A DNA stretch of 64,000 bases from Verrucomicrobiota bacterium (GTDB taxonomy: Bacteria; Verrucomicrobiota; Verrucomicrobiia; Opitutales; Opitutaceae), in assembly GCA_014584295.1 (NCBI GenBank), contig JACTNC010000053.1, positions 186,001 through 250,000 of the forward strand, in the 5' to 3' direction. The notes under the pieces are model-generated. The model had not been told where the DNA came from and did no database searches. It saw only the letters and a list, made by a program, of their open reading frames with translations. Within the stretch, counting starts at the first letter, position 1, and every line of letters starts with the position of its first letter. The position numbers were made by a program, and so were the translations under genes. Of this stretch, positions 8,180 to 18,203 are shown in pieces.

Positions 8180-10303
8180 ATGATCCTCCGCACGCTGCTC
8201 ATCGTCATTTTTGCCGCCGCCGCGGTCGGATATGCCCAGGACGCCGCCTCCCCCCGGCCCGCGCAGTCTGAAGCCCTGAAGTCACTCGTCATCAATGACG
8301 AGCTGTTCGAATCGATGAAGGTACCGGACCTGACCATCGAGTCGGCGCTGCAACTCATTGAACAATGGACCGGGCGGACCGTCATCCGTCCGGCGGCGCT
8401 GCCGACGACGCAGATGTCCTTCTCCTTTTCGCGGCCGATGATGAAATCCGAGGCGTTTCTGGCACTCGAATCTATCCTCTCCATGAACCAGATCGGCCTG
8501 TCGCCGATGGGCGATCGGTTCATCAAGGTGGTTCCCCTGCCCAACGTACGCACTGAAGCGCCCAGGATGGTCGAGGGGCGTGCACAGGACCTTCCTGCGA
8601 GCGGGGTGATCATGACAAAGATCTTCAACCTTGAATTCCTGAGGGCCTCGGAATTCGGCCCCCAGATGACCCAATTCCTCAATCCTCAGCTCGGCGGACC
8701 GGTCATTTTCGACAAGTCGAATGCCGTCATGATCACCGATTCGGTATCCACGCTCCAACGCATCGAATCCCTGCTCGAAAAACTCGACAGACCGATCACG
8801 GATAACCTCAAACCAAAATTTTATCCCCTCCAGTACGCAAAGGCGTCCGTCCTGGTGAATCAACTCCGCACCATTCTGCAGGGTGCGGTCCAGAACCAGC
8901 TCGGCACGGCCACCACTTATTCTTCGGACGACAGGACCAATCAGGTGATCGTCATCTCCGACCCCCGCCAGCATCCGTTCTTTGACAGCCTGATCAAGAA
9001 GCTCGATGTCAAGGCCGACCCCACGACGCGAAATGAAGTGATCCATTTGAAGCATGCGAACGCGAAGGAAGTCGCTTCGCTGCTTAGTCAGCTCGTCAGT
9101 GGCCAGAACCAGGCAGCCTCAAAGGCGGGCCAGCAATCGGTACGTCCCAATCAGACGGGCCCAACCGCACCCATCGTTGGACCGGTCGCACCCGGAGCGC
9201 AGGGGCCAGGTGCAGCACTTGCCGCCGCGGGTCTGCCCGCCAATCTCCTCGAAGGATCAAATGAATTCAGCACCTTGGTGACGATTCTCCCCGACGAACG
9301 CTCCAATGCAGTCATCATCTCGGGAACGCTCAGCGACATCCAATTGATCTCCGATCTGGTCAGCAAGATCGACATCCTGCTGGCCCAGGTCCGGATCGAA
9401 GTCGTGATCGCAGAGGTCTCGAGCGAAAACTCCGACGCCACAGGGATCAATGCACTCGGACTCAAGTTTGAGGGAAACAAGCTCACCGGATTTGTAACCA
9501 ATGGCCCGGGTGTCGCCATCGGCGGAGGCGAAGTCGATTCCAGCGGCAACCCGTCGGGCTTTGCCACCATCACTCGGGGAGACGGAGGATACAGCCTCGC
9601 CGGCATCCTCTCCCTCACGGCGCACAGCGTGAAATCAAAGGTCACCATCCTCGCCAACACGACGCTCGCCACGACCCACAACAAGAAGGCCGAAATCTTT
9701 GTGGGCGAATCACGTCCGGTCTTCGGTCAGATCCAGGCCCTCGACACCATTGGCACAAGCACTTCCGCCAACTCCGCGGCGCTGCGCTCAAGCATCACCC
9801 AGCAGGAGGCAGGCATCAAGATGGCAATCACTCCCCTCATCGGCGCGGATGGCACCGTACAGCTCGAAATTGAACAGACCTTCAATGCCTTCGGACTGGA
9901 CGTTCCGCTGGGTGACGGATTGCAGCAGCCGTCCATCAACAAGCGTGAAGCAAAGTCCTTCCTCAATGTCGGCGACAAGGAGATCGTCGCTCTCGGCGGT
10001 TATCAGAACAGCACCGTGAGCAAATCGCGCAGTCGCCTCGGCCCAATTCCCATCCTCGGTGATCTCCTGGGTCCACGCTCTGGGTCCGTGAAACGCACGG
10101 AACTCATGGTATTCATTCGTCCCCATGTCATCCGCACGATCGAGGACACCACGGCGGACGCCATGGCCAAGATCCAGACCTCCAGTGATCCGCTTGCCGT
10201 GCAGCGTTCCCTCGACTTGCAGACAGCCGCACCCGCAACCGATTCCACGGCAGACAAAGAGGCTGGCAGGACGTCGATCGATCCGAATTTGCGTCGGCCA
10301 TAG
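8180..10303 (+). CDS. gspD: Type II secretion / type IV pilus secretin (GspD-like)
   Basis: A 707-residue outer-membrane secretin. The ATG at 8180 gives a clean signal peptide (cut near G-Y-A-Q); 87 more upstream codons are open but overlap aroC antisense and look spurious. The N-terminal half holds repeated N-domains with the pattern Y-P-L-Q-Y-A-K-A-S and D-x-R-T-N-Q-V-I-V. The C-terminal half is the secretin barrel with V-R-I-E-V-V-I-A-E-V, then I-T-P-L-I-G-A-D-G-T-V and the closing V-P-x-L-G-D-L-L-G family signature (here I-P-I-L-G-D-L-L-G), followed by T-E-L-M-V-F-I-R-P. It should form the multimeric exit channel. It is followed at 66 bases by gspE and then gspF; no pilin genes follow. 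Confidence 0.92.
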   Translation: MILRTLLIVIFAAAAVGYAQDAASPRPAQSEALKSLVINDELFESMKVPDLTIESALQLIEQWTGRTVIRPAALPTTQMSFSFSRPMMKSEAFLALESILSMNQIGLSPMGDRFIKVVPLPNVRTEAPRMVEGRAQDLPASGVIMTKIFNLEFLRASEFGPQMTQFLNPQLGGPVIFDKSNAVMITDSVSTLQRIESLLEKLDRPITDNLKPKFYPLQYAKASVLVNQLRTILQGAVQNQLGTATTYSSDDRTNQVIVISDPRQHPFFDSLIKKLDVKADPTTRNEVIHLKHANAKEVASLLSQLVSGQNQAASKAGQQSVRPNQTGPTAPIVGPVAPGAQGPGAALAAAGLPANLLEGSNEFSTLVTILPDERSNAVIISGTLSDIQLISDLVSKIDILLAQVRIEVVIAEVSSENSDATGINALGLKFEGNKLTGFVTNGPGVAIGGGEVDSSGNPSGFATITRGDGGYSLAGILSLTAHSVKSKVTILANTTLATTHNKKAEIFVGESRPVFGQIQALDTIGTSTSANSAALRSSITQQEAGIKMAITPLIGADGTVQLEIEQTFNAFGLDVPLGDGLQQPSINKREAKSFLNVGDKEIVALGGYQNSTVSKSRSRLGPIPILGDLLGPRSGSVKRTELMVFIRPHVIRTIEDTTADAMAKIQTSSDPLAVQRSLDLQTAAPATDSTADKEAGRTSIDPNLRRP

Positions 10304-10369
10304 AAAGATTTCATCGCGCAACGGACATCATCAGCATCCCGTTGCCCCACCACGAAGCGTTCGACAGAC

Positions 10370-12106
10370 ATGCCCACGCTCACGACCTCCTCTGAATCCC
10401 TTCCTCAGTCCATTGCGGAGCGACTGTCACCCGAACAGTTGCAGGCCATCAATGAAGCTCCGCGCGGCCAACGGCTGATCCAGCTGGCAGCAAGCCTCGG
10501 CCTGAGTGAGTCCGACGCGCTCACCACACTCGCTACCGCCAGTGGGCTCACGATCGCCTCCAACCTGGAGACCGACCCCGGTGCCAGAGGACTTCTTCCC
10601 GCACGTCTGGTGCACGACTACCAGATCATCCCAATCCTGCTCGCACAGACTTCGCAGGCATCACAGGAAGGCGATCTGGCTGCGCAGGCCCCCTTGCACG
10701 TCGCCACCGCCTGGCTTCCTGACGAAACGATGATCGACTGGATGCGGACGTTCACGGCCCGGCCGCTTGTGTGGCATCTTGCCGTGCCCGAGCGCGTGCA
10801 GCAGCTCATCATTGAGAACTTCGGCGTGGGATCGGGTTCGCTTGATGATGGCGACGAGGGCTACCTTGCGCCAGAGGCCATCTCGCAGGCGCAGGCAGAG
10901 GAAACGGTGGATGAGGACGCAGCGGTTGTTCGCTTTGTGACGGACGTCATCTCCCAAGCCGTCTCGGACAGTGCAACCGACATTCACTTCGAGCCGCAGG
11001 AGGGCCAGCTTCGCATCCGCTATCGTGTCGACGGCCTGCTCGTTCCGGTGCCGGTTCCCGAAAATCTCCTCCGCTTCCAGGATGCGATCATTTCGAGGCT
11101 CAAGATCATGGCGCGGCTCAACATCTCCGAGAAGCGGCTTCCCCAGGACGGACGCATCAATTTCAAGGCTGCCGGATCAACGCTCGACATCCGCGTTTCC
11201 ACCATTCCCACCATCTACGCCGAATCGATCTCGCTGCGCCTTCTGAATCAAAAGAAGGAGGCGTATACGATGGAACGTCTCGGCATGAGCGCAGACGAGC
11301 AGCGGCAGATAGCTCAGGTCCTCGACTATCCCCACGGAATTGTTCTCGTCACCGGTCCCACCGGCTCCGGCAAATCCACGTCGCTCAATGCATTCCTGCG
11401 CAAGATCAACTCCACGGACCTTCGCATCGTCACCATCGAGGACCCCATCGAATACGAAGTCCCGGGAGTGAACCAGATGCAGGTTCGCCCCGAGATCGGC
11501 CTCACCTTTGCGGGCGCCCTTCGCCACGTCCTTCGCCAGGATCCGGATGTCATCATGGTGGGAGAGATTCGCGACAGGGAAACCGCCGACATTGCCATCC
11601 GTGCGTCGCTGACCGGTCACCTCGTTTTCTCCACGCTTCACACTAACGATGCCCCGGGAGCGATCACACGCCTCGTCGACATGGGCATTGAACCCTTCCT
11701 CGTGGCATCTGCCATCGAACTGGTCATCGCCCAGCGCCTTGTGCGCCGCTTGTGCGGTGACTGTTGCAAACCGGCTCCAGTGACCACGGCAAAGCTGCGC
11801 GACACACTTTCCATTCTCGGTCTAGATCCCGCGGAGGCGGACCTGATCCAGACACTGAAGTCCCCTGTCGGATGCGACCGCTGCCGCGGCACCGGCTACC
11901 GCGGCCGCATCGGAATCTTTGAAATCCTGAAACCCAACGACGAACTCCACGACCTGATACTCAAGCGCGAAAGCACCCGATCCCTGACGCAATGCGCGCG
12001 GCGACAGGGCATGCGCACACTGGAGCAGAGCGGATGGGAGAAGGTGCGCGACGGTTACACCACGCTGGACGAAGTCCTGCGCGTCGTCACCGTCACGGAG
12101 AAATAG
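10370..12106 (+). CDS. gspE: Type II secretion / pilus assembly ATPase (GspE/PilB)
   Basis: A 578-residue cytoplasmic ATPase that powers pseudopilus assembly. The N-terminal ~170 residues form the MshEN-like domain. Then come D-I-H-F-E-P, Walker A G-P-T-G-S-G-K-S-T (329-337), the Asp box I-E-D-P-I-E-Y, Walker B D-P-D-V-I-M-V-G-E-I-R-D (391-402) and the His box L-V-F-S-T-L-H-T-N-D. A zinc-binding tetracysteine is present as C462-x2-C465 and C502-x2-C505, typical of GspE/PilB and absent from retraction ATPases such as PilT. It lies 10 bases before gspF, so these form one operon. Confidence 0.94.
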   Translation: MPTLTTSSESLPQSIAERLSPEQLQAINEAPRGQRLIQLAASLGLSESDALTTLATASGLTIASNLETDPGARGLLPARLVHDYQIIPILLAQTSQASQEGDLAAQAPLHVATAWLPDETMIDWMRTFTARPLVWHLAVPERVQQLIIENFGVGSGSLDDGDEGYLAPEAISQAQAEETVDEDAAVVRFVTDVISQAVSDSATDIHFEPQEGQLRIRYRVDGLLVPVPVPENLLRFQDAIISRLKIMARLNISEKRLPQDGRINFKAAGSTLDIRVSTIPTIYAESISLRLLNQKKEAYTMERLGMSADEQRQIAQVLDYPHGIVLVTGPTGSGKSTSLNAFLRKINSTDLRIVTIEDPIEYEVPGVNQMQVRPEIGLTFAGALRHVLRQDPDVIMVGEIRDRETADIAIRASLTGHLVFSTLHTNDAPGAITRLVDMGIEPFLVASAIELVIAQRLVRRLCGDCCKPAPVTTAKLRDTLSILGLDPAEADLIQTLKSPVGCDRCRGTGYRGRIGIFEILKPNDELHDLILKRESTRSLTQCARRQGMRTLEQSGWEKVRDGYTTLDEVLRVVTVTEK

Positions 12107-12116
12107 CAGGCGACAC

Positions 12117-13397
12117 ATGCCCCGCTACTCCTACACCGCACGCGATCGCACCGGAGCATCGTCGTCGTCAAACATAGAGGCATCGTCCCGCAAGGAGGCC
12201 CTGCGCCTTCTCTCCGCTCGCGGACTCACCCCACTACGCATTGATGAGGAAGCTGCACAGGGAAGCAAGGCATCCCGCGCTGAGAGGAAGCCGACAAATC
12301 CGTCCGAATCGCATTCCTCTACCCAGCCGCCCTCTCCACGGCGCAAAGGCGTGACCAAGGGGCCTTCCCGGCGCGAACGACTGCCCTTTCTCACGGCACT
12401 GGAGGATCTGACATCATCCGGACTCTCCGCGGGAGAAGCCATACGCCTCCTTTCGATCCGCATCAAGGAGCCCCAGTTACGCGCATTGAGCGGCGGGCTC
12501 TGGGAACGCATCGGAGAAGGGGCCTCCCTCTCGAGCGCAATGCTCGCCTTTCCGGACGTGTTTGACACCGCGTCCGTAAATCTCATCCAGGCCGGTGAGG
12601 CCACAGGCTCCCTCAATGACGTCCTCAAACGCATCATTGCTCACCTGACTGAACAGCGCGAACTGCGCAGGCAACTCGTTTCCGCCCTCGCCTATCCGGT
12701 GTTCATGATGTTCGTGGCTGTCGGCGTGATCCTTTTCTTCCTGTTTTACCTGTTGCCGAAGCTGCAGACGCTCCTGTCTGCATTGGGAGGTGAACTGCCC
12801 ACATCGACAAGAATTCTGGTCGCAACATCCGACTTCCTGATTCACTACGGCGTGTTCCTGCTCATTGGCGGGGCGATGGCTGCCATCGCTTTCTGGCGTT
12901 GGTACAAGACCCGTCCTGGACGCGAGGCAATTGATGCCGCAATTCTCAAGCTCCCCCTGCTCGGCCCGTTTGCGGTTTCGCGGACCGTGTTATCCATTTC
13001 ACAGACCCTGAGCGTGTTGCTGGAGAACGGGATCACGACCGTCGAAGCACTGCGAATGACCTCCAGACAAATCGTCAACACGGTCCATCACGGCGCTTTT
13101 GAGGAAGCCTCGAATCGCGTCCTCGAAGGTGAGGCACTTTCCCAGGCCCTCGGGCGGACATCCTGTTTTCCCGACCTCGTTCTCGACCAACTGTCGGTTG
13201 GAGAAAACACCGGGAATATCGTACCCGCCCTCAAGAAGGTTTCGGTGACCTACCAGCAGAAAATCACCCAACAGTTGAACGTCTTCACAAAGATCATCGC
13301 CAGTGGCGTCCTGATGAGCGTGTTCGTCTTTGTCGGATTCATCGCCTACGCGATCGTAAGCGCGGTCTTTCAGCTCAGCTCATCGTTCAAGATGTAG
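12117..13397 (+). CDS. gspF: Type II secretion / pilus inner-membrane platform protein (GspF/PilC)
   Basis: A 426-residue polytopic membrane protein. It starts with the short Y-S-Y-T-A-R-D segment found in GspF/PilC and a basic low-complexity linker (about 45-85). Two copies of the T2SSF domain follow (about 90-215 and 295-420). Each has helical bundles with G-E-A-T-G-S-L and G-E-N-T-G-N-I motifs, which are the duplicated family signature. Three hydrophobic segments are visible: near 187-215, around 245-265 and at the C-terminus. It interacts with GspE and anchors the assembly platform. Confidence 0.93.
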   Translation: MPRYSYTARDRTGASSSSNIEASSRKEALRLLSARGLTPLRIDEEAAQGSKASRAERKPTNPSESHSSTQPPSPRRKGVTKGPSRRERLPFLTALEDLTSSGLSAGEAIRLLSIRIKEPQLRALSGGLWERIGEGASLSSAMLAFPDVFDTASVNLIQAGEATGSLNDVLKRIIAHLTEQRELRRQLVSALAYPVFMMFVAVGVILFFLFYLLPKLQTLLSALGGELPTSTRILVATSDFLIHYGVFLLIGGAMAAIAFWRWYKTRPGREAIDAAILKLPLLGPFAVSRTVLSISQTLSVLLENGITTVEALRMTSRQIVNTVHHGAFEEASNRVLEGEALSQALGRTSCFPDLVLDQLSVGENTGNIVPALKKVSVTYQQKITQQLNVFTKIIASGVLMSVFVFVGFIAYAIVSAVFQLSSSFKM

Positions 13398-13410
13398 CAC
13401 TGTGCCCCGT

Positions 13411-13425
13411 CTCGGAATTTCCGAG
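13411..13425. terminator. Short hairpin between convergent gspF and PPIase genes
   Basis: CTCGGA (13411-13416) and TCCGAG (13420-13425) pair around a 3-base loop in the 57-base gap between two converging genes. There is no T-run, so this is a weak bidirectional terminator candidate. Confidence 0.3.
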
Positions 13426-13454
13426 CCCTTCCTCCAGCGAGAGAAATTCCTGCG

Positions 13455-15248
13455 TCAGGGCAGCGTATACACCTCAAGGAGGACTGTTCCCGAATCTCCA
13501 TCGGCACAGCGCACGTGAACCGTATAGCTACCCGGTTCAAGCGCGAGGAGGAGTGCTGCGTCCTTGCTTCCGGTATCGCCAATGCGAAAAGCGCCGACAC
13601 GCACAGCGGCTGATGCAACATCGGGATCGCCATCCCAATTGTCGTTACCACCAAGCCGGTCGAAACCGCGATAAACATCCACCAAAGGATCGGCAGCACT
13701 CCCATTGATGCCCAGGGATGCCAGGCTCGGGCCGATCGCCCGTATCAACACCGAGCGGCCTGTTTCTCCAGTCAGATTGAATCCCCCAACAAGAACCTGC
13801 CCAGTCTGCAGACTGGCTCGAGCGGATAGATTGACCACTTCAGAGGAAGCCAAGTCGGATGCCTGATACACCTCAGCAAGCGCCTCACCCGTGGTCGACC
13901 CACCCCCCTTGACCTGAAGCGTATAGGCACCGGGCTCGAGTGCGGTCGAAATGACGGCATCTCTCGCGCCATCGTCGAGTACAAATGCCCCGATCGAGCG
14001 TCCATCGTCGGCCCCGGAGTAATTGTCGTTCGAACGCACGAGCATCTGCCTTGAATCGTAGAGTTCGATGAGCGGATCCGGGAGGATACCATTGACACCG
14101 AATCTGGCCAGACTGGGTCCGACTCCCCGCAGGACAAAGGGACTCGCTCCGGAGCCAGTGACCGAGAATCCCGCAATCAGGGTCTGATCACCGGTGCCAG
14201 CAAACGATCTCACGGAAAGATTGCTGAGGCGCCCCCTGGCCTTGCCTGGGCTGACTTGATCCGCAGCAACGCTACCCAGCGAACCATTCGCCGAGACCGT
14301 AAAGTTAAATGACGCGACAACCTCACTTCCCAGAACCTTCGCTTTGACGTCAATCACTGCAGTCCCCAGTCGTGCTCCGGGTTGAATGCTCAAGGTCGAC
14401 CCCGAAACCGTCACCGCCGCAATTGCGGAGTCGGAACTCTGGGCGGCAAACTCAAGCAATCCCGCGCCGGCCCCAGGATAGACGCCTATCCGCTCCACAC
14501 TTGAAACCACGATCGTGTTCGCAGCCGACATCGGTCGATCAAATTGGTAATCACGATACGGAAATTCCTGAAAGACACTCCCGATGTTCATGCGCGTCTG
14601 GTTCGCGAGCGCATCCACGGTCTCCATTCCGGCAACGACCTTGCCAAATACCGTATACGCTGGCGTAACGCTCACTTCATTTCCCGCATCATCCGTCACG
14701 ATGGTGCCGAGCGACCTCGTGTTGTCGCTGACATTGAAATACCACTCCGTCGTCGCAGAATTCACATCGCTGCCCAGCCTTGCTGCCGCCAAGGTCCCAC
14801 GTGTGTTGGGCAACACCGGCTCCAGGGCGACCGGCGTCAGCGCGGTAACAGGAAGCATGACGGGAGCAGGCAGTTTGTATCCCCCTCCCTGAACGATTGC
14901 TGCGGTCGTCGTGGTGCGATCGAAGACCGCAGCCCGGTGGATGACCGTATTCGTGTAGCTCCCGCTGTCGACATAGCCCAGAAAGTTGGCCACGTTGAGT
15001 GGCGCGACATCGGGCAGCATTTCAACCACCACGGTCCCGCTCGATGTTGCAAACCGAACCAGTTGCTGCGTGGGCACCTCAGAAACACTGAAATGGCCCG
15101 CCAAGTCGACCGTGACTGGCCCGCTCGACGGCAACGCGGCCAAAGGAGCAAATGGGGTGCTCGTCGTCGGTGAAACCTGTGCATAGGTTGAGAAGATGAG
15201 CGCACAAGAGAGTGCGAGACCGGATGCAAATCGGCAAGGAGATGTCAT
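13455..15248 (-). CDS. Secreted cyclophilin-type peptidyl-prolyl isomerase with tandem C-terminal repeats
   Basis: A 597-residue protein from the ATG at 15248, which starts a signal peptide cut near T-Y-A-Q; 13 more codons upstream would bury the signal. Residues about 60-250 are a cyclophilin domain (V-V-E-M-L-P-D-V-A-P-L-N-V-A-N-F, T-V-I-H-R, V-F-G-K-V-V-A-G-M-E-T-V-D). It is divergent at several catalytic positions. A linker of ~90 residues with an Ig/cadherin-like look follows. The C-terminus holds two copies of a ~125-residue module, residues about 343-472 and 473-597, each with V-L-I-R-A-I-G-P-S-L or a variant. It likely assists folding of exported proteins. Whether it is active is uncertain. 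Confidence 0.8.
   Translation of the reverse strand: MTSPCRFASGLALSCALIFSTYAQVSPTTSTPFAPLAALPSSGPVTVDLAGHFSVSEVPTQQLVRFATSSGTVVVEMLPDVAPLNVANFLGYVDSGSYTNTVIHRAAVFDRTTTTAAIVQGGGYKLPAPVMLPVTALTPVALEPVLPNTRGTLAAARLGSDVNSATTEWYFNVSDNTRSLGTIVTDDAGNEVSVTPAYTVFGKVVAGMETVDALANQTRMNIGSVFQEFPYRDYQFDRPMSAANTIVVSSVERIGVYPGAGAGLLEFAAQSSDSAIAAVTVSGSTLSIQPGARLGTAVIDVKAKVLGSEVVASFNFTVSANGSLGSVAADQVSPGKARGRLSNLSVRSFAGTGDQTLIAGFSVTGSGASPFVLRGVGPSLARFGVNGILPDPLIELYDSRQMLVRSNDNYSGADDGRSIGAFVLDDGARDAVISTALEPGAYTLQVKGGGSTTGEALAEVYQASDLASSEVVNLSARASLQTGQVLVGGFNLTGETGRSVLIRAIGPSLASLGINGSAADPLVDVYRGFDRLGGNDNWDGDPDVASAAVRVGAFRIGDTGSKDAALLLALEPGSYTVHVRCADGDSGTVLLEVYTLP
13458..14222 (-). repeat. Two tandem copies of a ~125-residue beta-rich module
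   Basis: Copy 1 (about 13833-14222) and copy 2 (about 13458-13832) share, in order, N-L-S-x-R, G-x-x-x-L-x-x-G-F, x-L-R-x-x-G-P-S-L-A, G-x-N-G, D-P-L-x-x-x-Y, the N-D-N motif, G-A-F, D-A and A-L-E-P-G-x-Y-T. Protein similarity is clear while the DNA has diverged, so the duplication is old. I recall this module from many secreted verrucomicrobial proteins, where it may act in surface attachment or sorting; that role is inference. Confidence 0.65.
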
Positions 15249-15418
15249 GCGAGGGATCAGGCTGGCTCCCAAAGACGCGGCCGCCAAGCCGCAAGTTCCA
15301 CTGTTTTGGCATCATTCCGCGCGATGCTCTACCCGACAACAAAAGAGAACATGCTGATCCGCTGAATCCTTGCCGTGGATGAAACGTTCCTGCATGCCTT
15401 TGTCCCAAAATCGCTTCG

Positions 15419-16525
15419 ATGACCGTTCCGTTCCTCGAACTCAAGGCCACCTACGACGAACTGAGGGCAGAAATGGACGCTGCCTATCGGCGGGTCATGG
15501 AATCCGGATGGTTTATCCTGGGCAGGGAGGTGGAGGCGTTCGAGAATGAATATGCAAGCAATGTGGGGGTACGGCATTGCATCGGAGTCGCAAATGGCCT
15601 TGAGGCTCTACAGCTCTCCCTTCAGGCCGCCGGTATCGGTGTGGGTGACGAGGTCATTGTGCCCTCGCACTCCTACATCGCCAGTTGGCTGGCCGTCTCC
15701 CAAGTCGGAGCCGCACTGGTTCCGTCCGAACCGCTGGAAGGCCACTATTCATTGGATCCCGCGAACGTCGAGGCATGCATCACGCCACGAACCCGCGCAA
15801 TCATGCCGGTCCATCTCTACGGGCACGTCGGTGATATGGATGCCCTCCGAACGCTGGCGCAAAAACACAATCTGCTCCTGATCGAGGACGGTGCGCAATC
15901 CCACGGCGCTCTCTGCCGGGGCAGGCAGTCGGGCGCCCTGTCGGACATTGCAGGCATCAGTTTCTATCCCTCGAAAAATCTCGGGGCGTTTGGCGATGCC
16001 GGCGCTGTCCTGACATCGAATGACGCCTTCGCCGAAAAGATCCGACACCTTCGGAACTACGGATCCAAGGTGCGCTATCAGAACGAATACAAGGGAATGA
16101 ATTCGCGCCTGAGCGAACTGCAAGCGGCGTTTCTGCGTGCAAAGCTTCCTCTGCTCGCAGAATGGAACCAGCGAAGGCAGCGGCTGGCGGCGCGCTATAA
16201 CGCGGGTCTCACGGGCGTGGGCGACGTCGTCCTGCATCCCGTAGCACCGTGGTCGACACCCGTTTGGCACCTGTATGTCATCCGTACCCGGCGTCGGAAT
16301 GCGTTGCAGTCCTTCCTCAATGAACGGGGCATCGGGACACAAATCCATTATCCGACCCCTCCCCATCTCTCGCGAGCCTATCAGGATCTGGGGTGGAAAA
16401 AGGGGGACTTCCCGGTTGCGGAGCGCTATGCCGACGAACTTCTCAGCCTGCCGATCAGTCCCCATCACACTGCGGCCCAGATTGATTACGTCATCGATGC
16501 AATCCGAACCTTCCATGCAAGGTAG
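15419..16525 (+). CDS. DegT/DnrJ/EryC1/StrS-family sugar aminotransferase
   Basis: A 368-residue PLP enzyme. It shows V-P-F-L-E-L-K at the N-terminus, V-A-N-G-L-E-A-L-Q for cofactor binding, P-V-H-L-Y-G-H and E-D-G-A-Q-S-H-G. The PLP-binding lysine is K186 in S-F-Y-P-S-K-N-L-G-A-F-G-D-A-G. Members transfer an amino group to a 3-keto or 4-keto nucleotide sugar; closest by feel are FdtB/QdtB-type enzymes making 3-amino-3,6-dideoxyhexoses for O-antigen or S-layer glycans. No companion isomerase or dehydratase lies beside it, so the sugar is unknown. It precedes cimA by 63 bases but has no evident functional tie to it. Confidence 0.88.
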   Translation: MTVPFLELKATYDELRAEMDAAYRRVMESGWFILGREVEAFENEYASNVGVRHCIGVANGLEALQLSLQAAGIGVGDEVIVPSHSYIASWLAVSQVGAALVPSEPLEGHYSLDPANVEACITPRTRAIMPVHLYGHVGDMDALRTLAQKHNLLLIEDGAQSHGALCRGRQSGALSDIAGISFYPSKNLGAFGDAGAVLTSNDAFAEKIRHLRNYGSKVRYQNEYKGMNSRLSELQAAFLRAKLPLLAEWNQRRQRLAARYNAGLTGVGDVVLHPVAPWSTPVWHLYVIRTRRRNALQSFLNERGIGTQIHYPTPPHLSRAYQDLGWKKGDFPVAERYADELLSLPISPHHTAAQIDYVIDAIRTFHAR

Positions 16526-16588
16526 GCTTGTCCGCCGGAAAAGGCCCCTTGCCTCATCCCCCTGGCGATACCTAGCCTTTGCGTTTTC

Positions 16589-18160
<1,572 letters not shown>

Positions 18161-18203
18161 TTTCCACCGAATATCCATAACCGCCCTTCTCCCAATCCCA
18201 GTC

